The translations under genes were made by a program, and so were the position numbers. 64,000 nt of DNA from Pseudomonas japonica. Lineage in GTDB: Bacteria; Pseudomonadota; Gammaproteobacteria; Pseudomonadales; Pseudomonadaceae. Shown here piece after piece: positions 63,533 to 64,000 of this stretch. The notes under the pieces were generated by a model that saw only the letters and a program-made list of their open reading frames with translations, had not been told where the DNA came from and ran no database searches. Every line of letters starts with the position of its first letter. Positions within the stretch are counted from its first letter, which is position 1. Location of the stretch: the NCBI RefSeq assembly GCF_900188455.1, contig NZ_FZOL01000019.1:1-64000 (forward strand). Reading direction: 5' to 3'.

Positions 63533-63877
63533 ATGAAAATTCGCGAACTCGTGCAGTCCTGGGAACAGAACGCCAAAGGACGTCTCAGTCCCACCGGCCA
63601 CATCCTGCACCTCGATGTCGAAGCCACCGCACGCCTGGCGGCGCTGGCCGAGATGTACCCCAAGCGCAGCCCGGAGGAACTGCTGGGCGAGCTGCTCGGC
63701 GCGGCGCTGGAAGAACTGGAAGCCAGCTTTCCCTACATCCAGGGACAACAGGTGATCGCCACCGACGAAGAAGGTGACCCGCTGTATGAAGATGTCGGGC
63801 CAACCCCGCGTTTTCTTGCCCTTTCACGCCAGCACCTGCACGCCCTGAACCCGCCCGGAGAAGGCTCGGGCCACTGA
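63533..63877 (+). CDS. Small conserved protein, often annotated as pilin-assembly/pili-tip related
   Basis: The 114-residue product starts MKIRELVQSWEQNAKGRLSPTGHILHLDVEATARLAALAEMYPKRSPEELLGELLGAALEELEASFPYIQG. It is acidic, has no signal peptide and a helical pattern. Close Pseudomonas relatives are often labelled pili tip or pilin assembly, but the sequence itself does not show this. The start has a good GGAGG site. It is divergent from ppc (128 bases). Confidence 0.75.
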   Translation: MKIRELVQSWEQNAKGRLSPTGHILHLDVEATARLAALAEMYPKRSPEELLGELLGAALEELEASFPYIQGQQVIATDEEGDPLYEDVGPTPRFLALSRQHLHALNPPGEGSGH

Positions 63878-63941
63878 AATTTCCGGGGCCGCGAGGCGGC
63901 CCCTACCCTCCTTTCACACGAAAAGTTCCCGCCCTTTCGCA

Positions 63942-63957
63942 CTGACCAATCAGTCAG
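63942..63957. promoter_or_regulatory. TetR-type dyad at the right edge
   Basis: CTGAC (63942-63946) and GTCAG (63953-63957) flank CAATCA. Dyads of the form TGACNNNNNNGTCA are common operators of TetR-family repressors. The site is 65 bases after the small gene and could control a gene beyond the window. The sequence after it (to 64000) holds no gene start I can identify. Confidence 0.4.
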
Positions 63958-64000
63958 AAAAAGTCGCCATCAAGCGGCAATTTTTCTGAACTTTTGCGAA

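Overview
This window is a chromosomal segment of a Pseudomonas, most likely of the fluorescens/chlororaphis/protegens complex. The base composition is GC-rich. Gene content and order largely match what I recall of P. aeruginosa PAO1 around dnaE, dapD, plsB, mexJK, adk and ppc. Short REP-type palindromes with arms such as GCGAGCAAGCTCGCTCCTAC are scattered between genes. I see no rRNA, tRNA, CRISPR array, integrase or transposase.

Region 1 (1-20956, minus strand) is core housekeeping. Read in the direction of transcription it runs rpsB, tsf, pyrH, frr, uppS, cdsA, dxr, rseP, bamA, ompH, lpxD, fabZ, lpxA, lpxB, rnhB, dnaE, accA, tilS and the first 16 codons of pyrG at the left edge. Many junctions are stop/start overlaps (pyrH/frr, uppS/cdsA, cdsA/dxr, fabZ/lpxA) or direct abutment (lpxB/rnhB). 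Translation, isoprenoid carrier, phospholipid, lipid A and outer-membrane assembly functions are therefore co-transcribed. Region 2 (21297-34121) is mostly plus strand: map, glnD, dapC, a five-EF-hand protein, a convergent Na+/H+ antiporter, pncA, an odd lysozyme-like gene, an ArsC/Spx-like gene, dapD, csdA-csdE, then the convergent tcdA.

Region 3 (34425-43844) carries ndvB (GH17 plus GT2 glucan enzyme), dapE-rlmA, a small conserved gene, a cold-shock protein with a structured leader, plsB, a YbaY-like lipoprotein and a DUF4197 protein. Region 4 (43920-55352) looks accessory. A MexJK-like RND pump is followed by a Phd/RelE toxin-antitoxin pair. Next come two modules, each with a divergent LysR regulator: monooxygenase plus DJ-1-like protein, and atypical SDR plus tautomerase. 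A 411-residue protein that I cannot assign follows, and then a TetR regulator. In PAO1, as I recall, the pump's TetR repressor MexL sits directly beside mexJ. Here about 6.6 kb separates them.

Region 5 (55425-63877) returns to conserved order on the minus strand: rsmJ, a PEP mutase/isocitrate lyase family enzyme, DUF72, a small protein, tsaB, adk and ppc. A plus-strand gene encoding a protein with an internal 45-residue duplication lies within it, and a small plus-strand gene lies at the right end.

The most noteworthy items are the unassigned 411-residue protein, the five-EF-hand protein, a GH24 lysozyme homologue with Val at the catalytic Glu position, the SDR lacking the usual Tyr, the displaced TetR regulator, and the duplicated 45-residue module.
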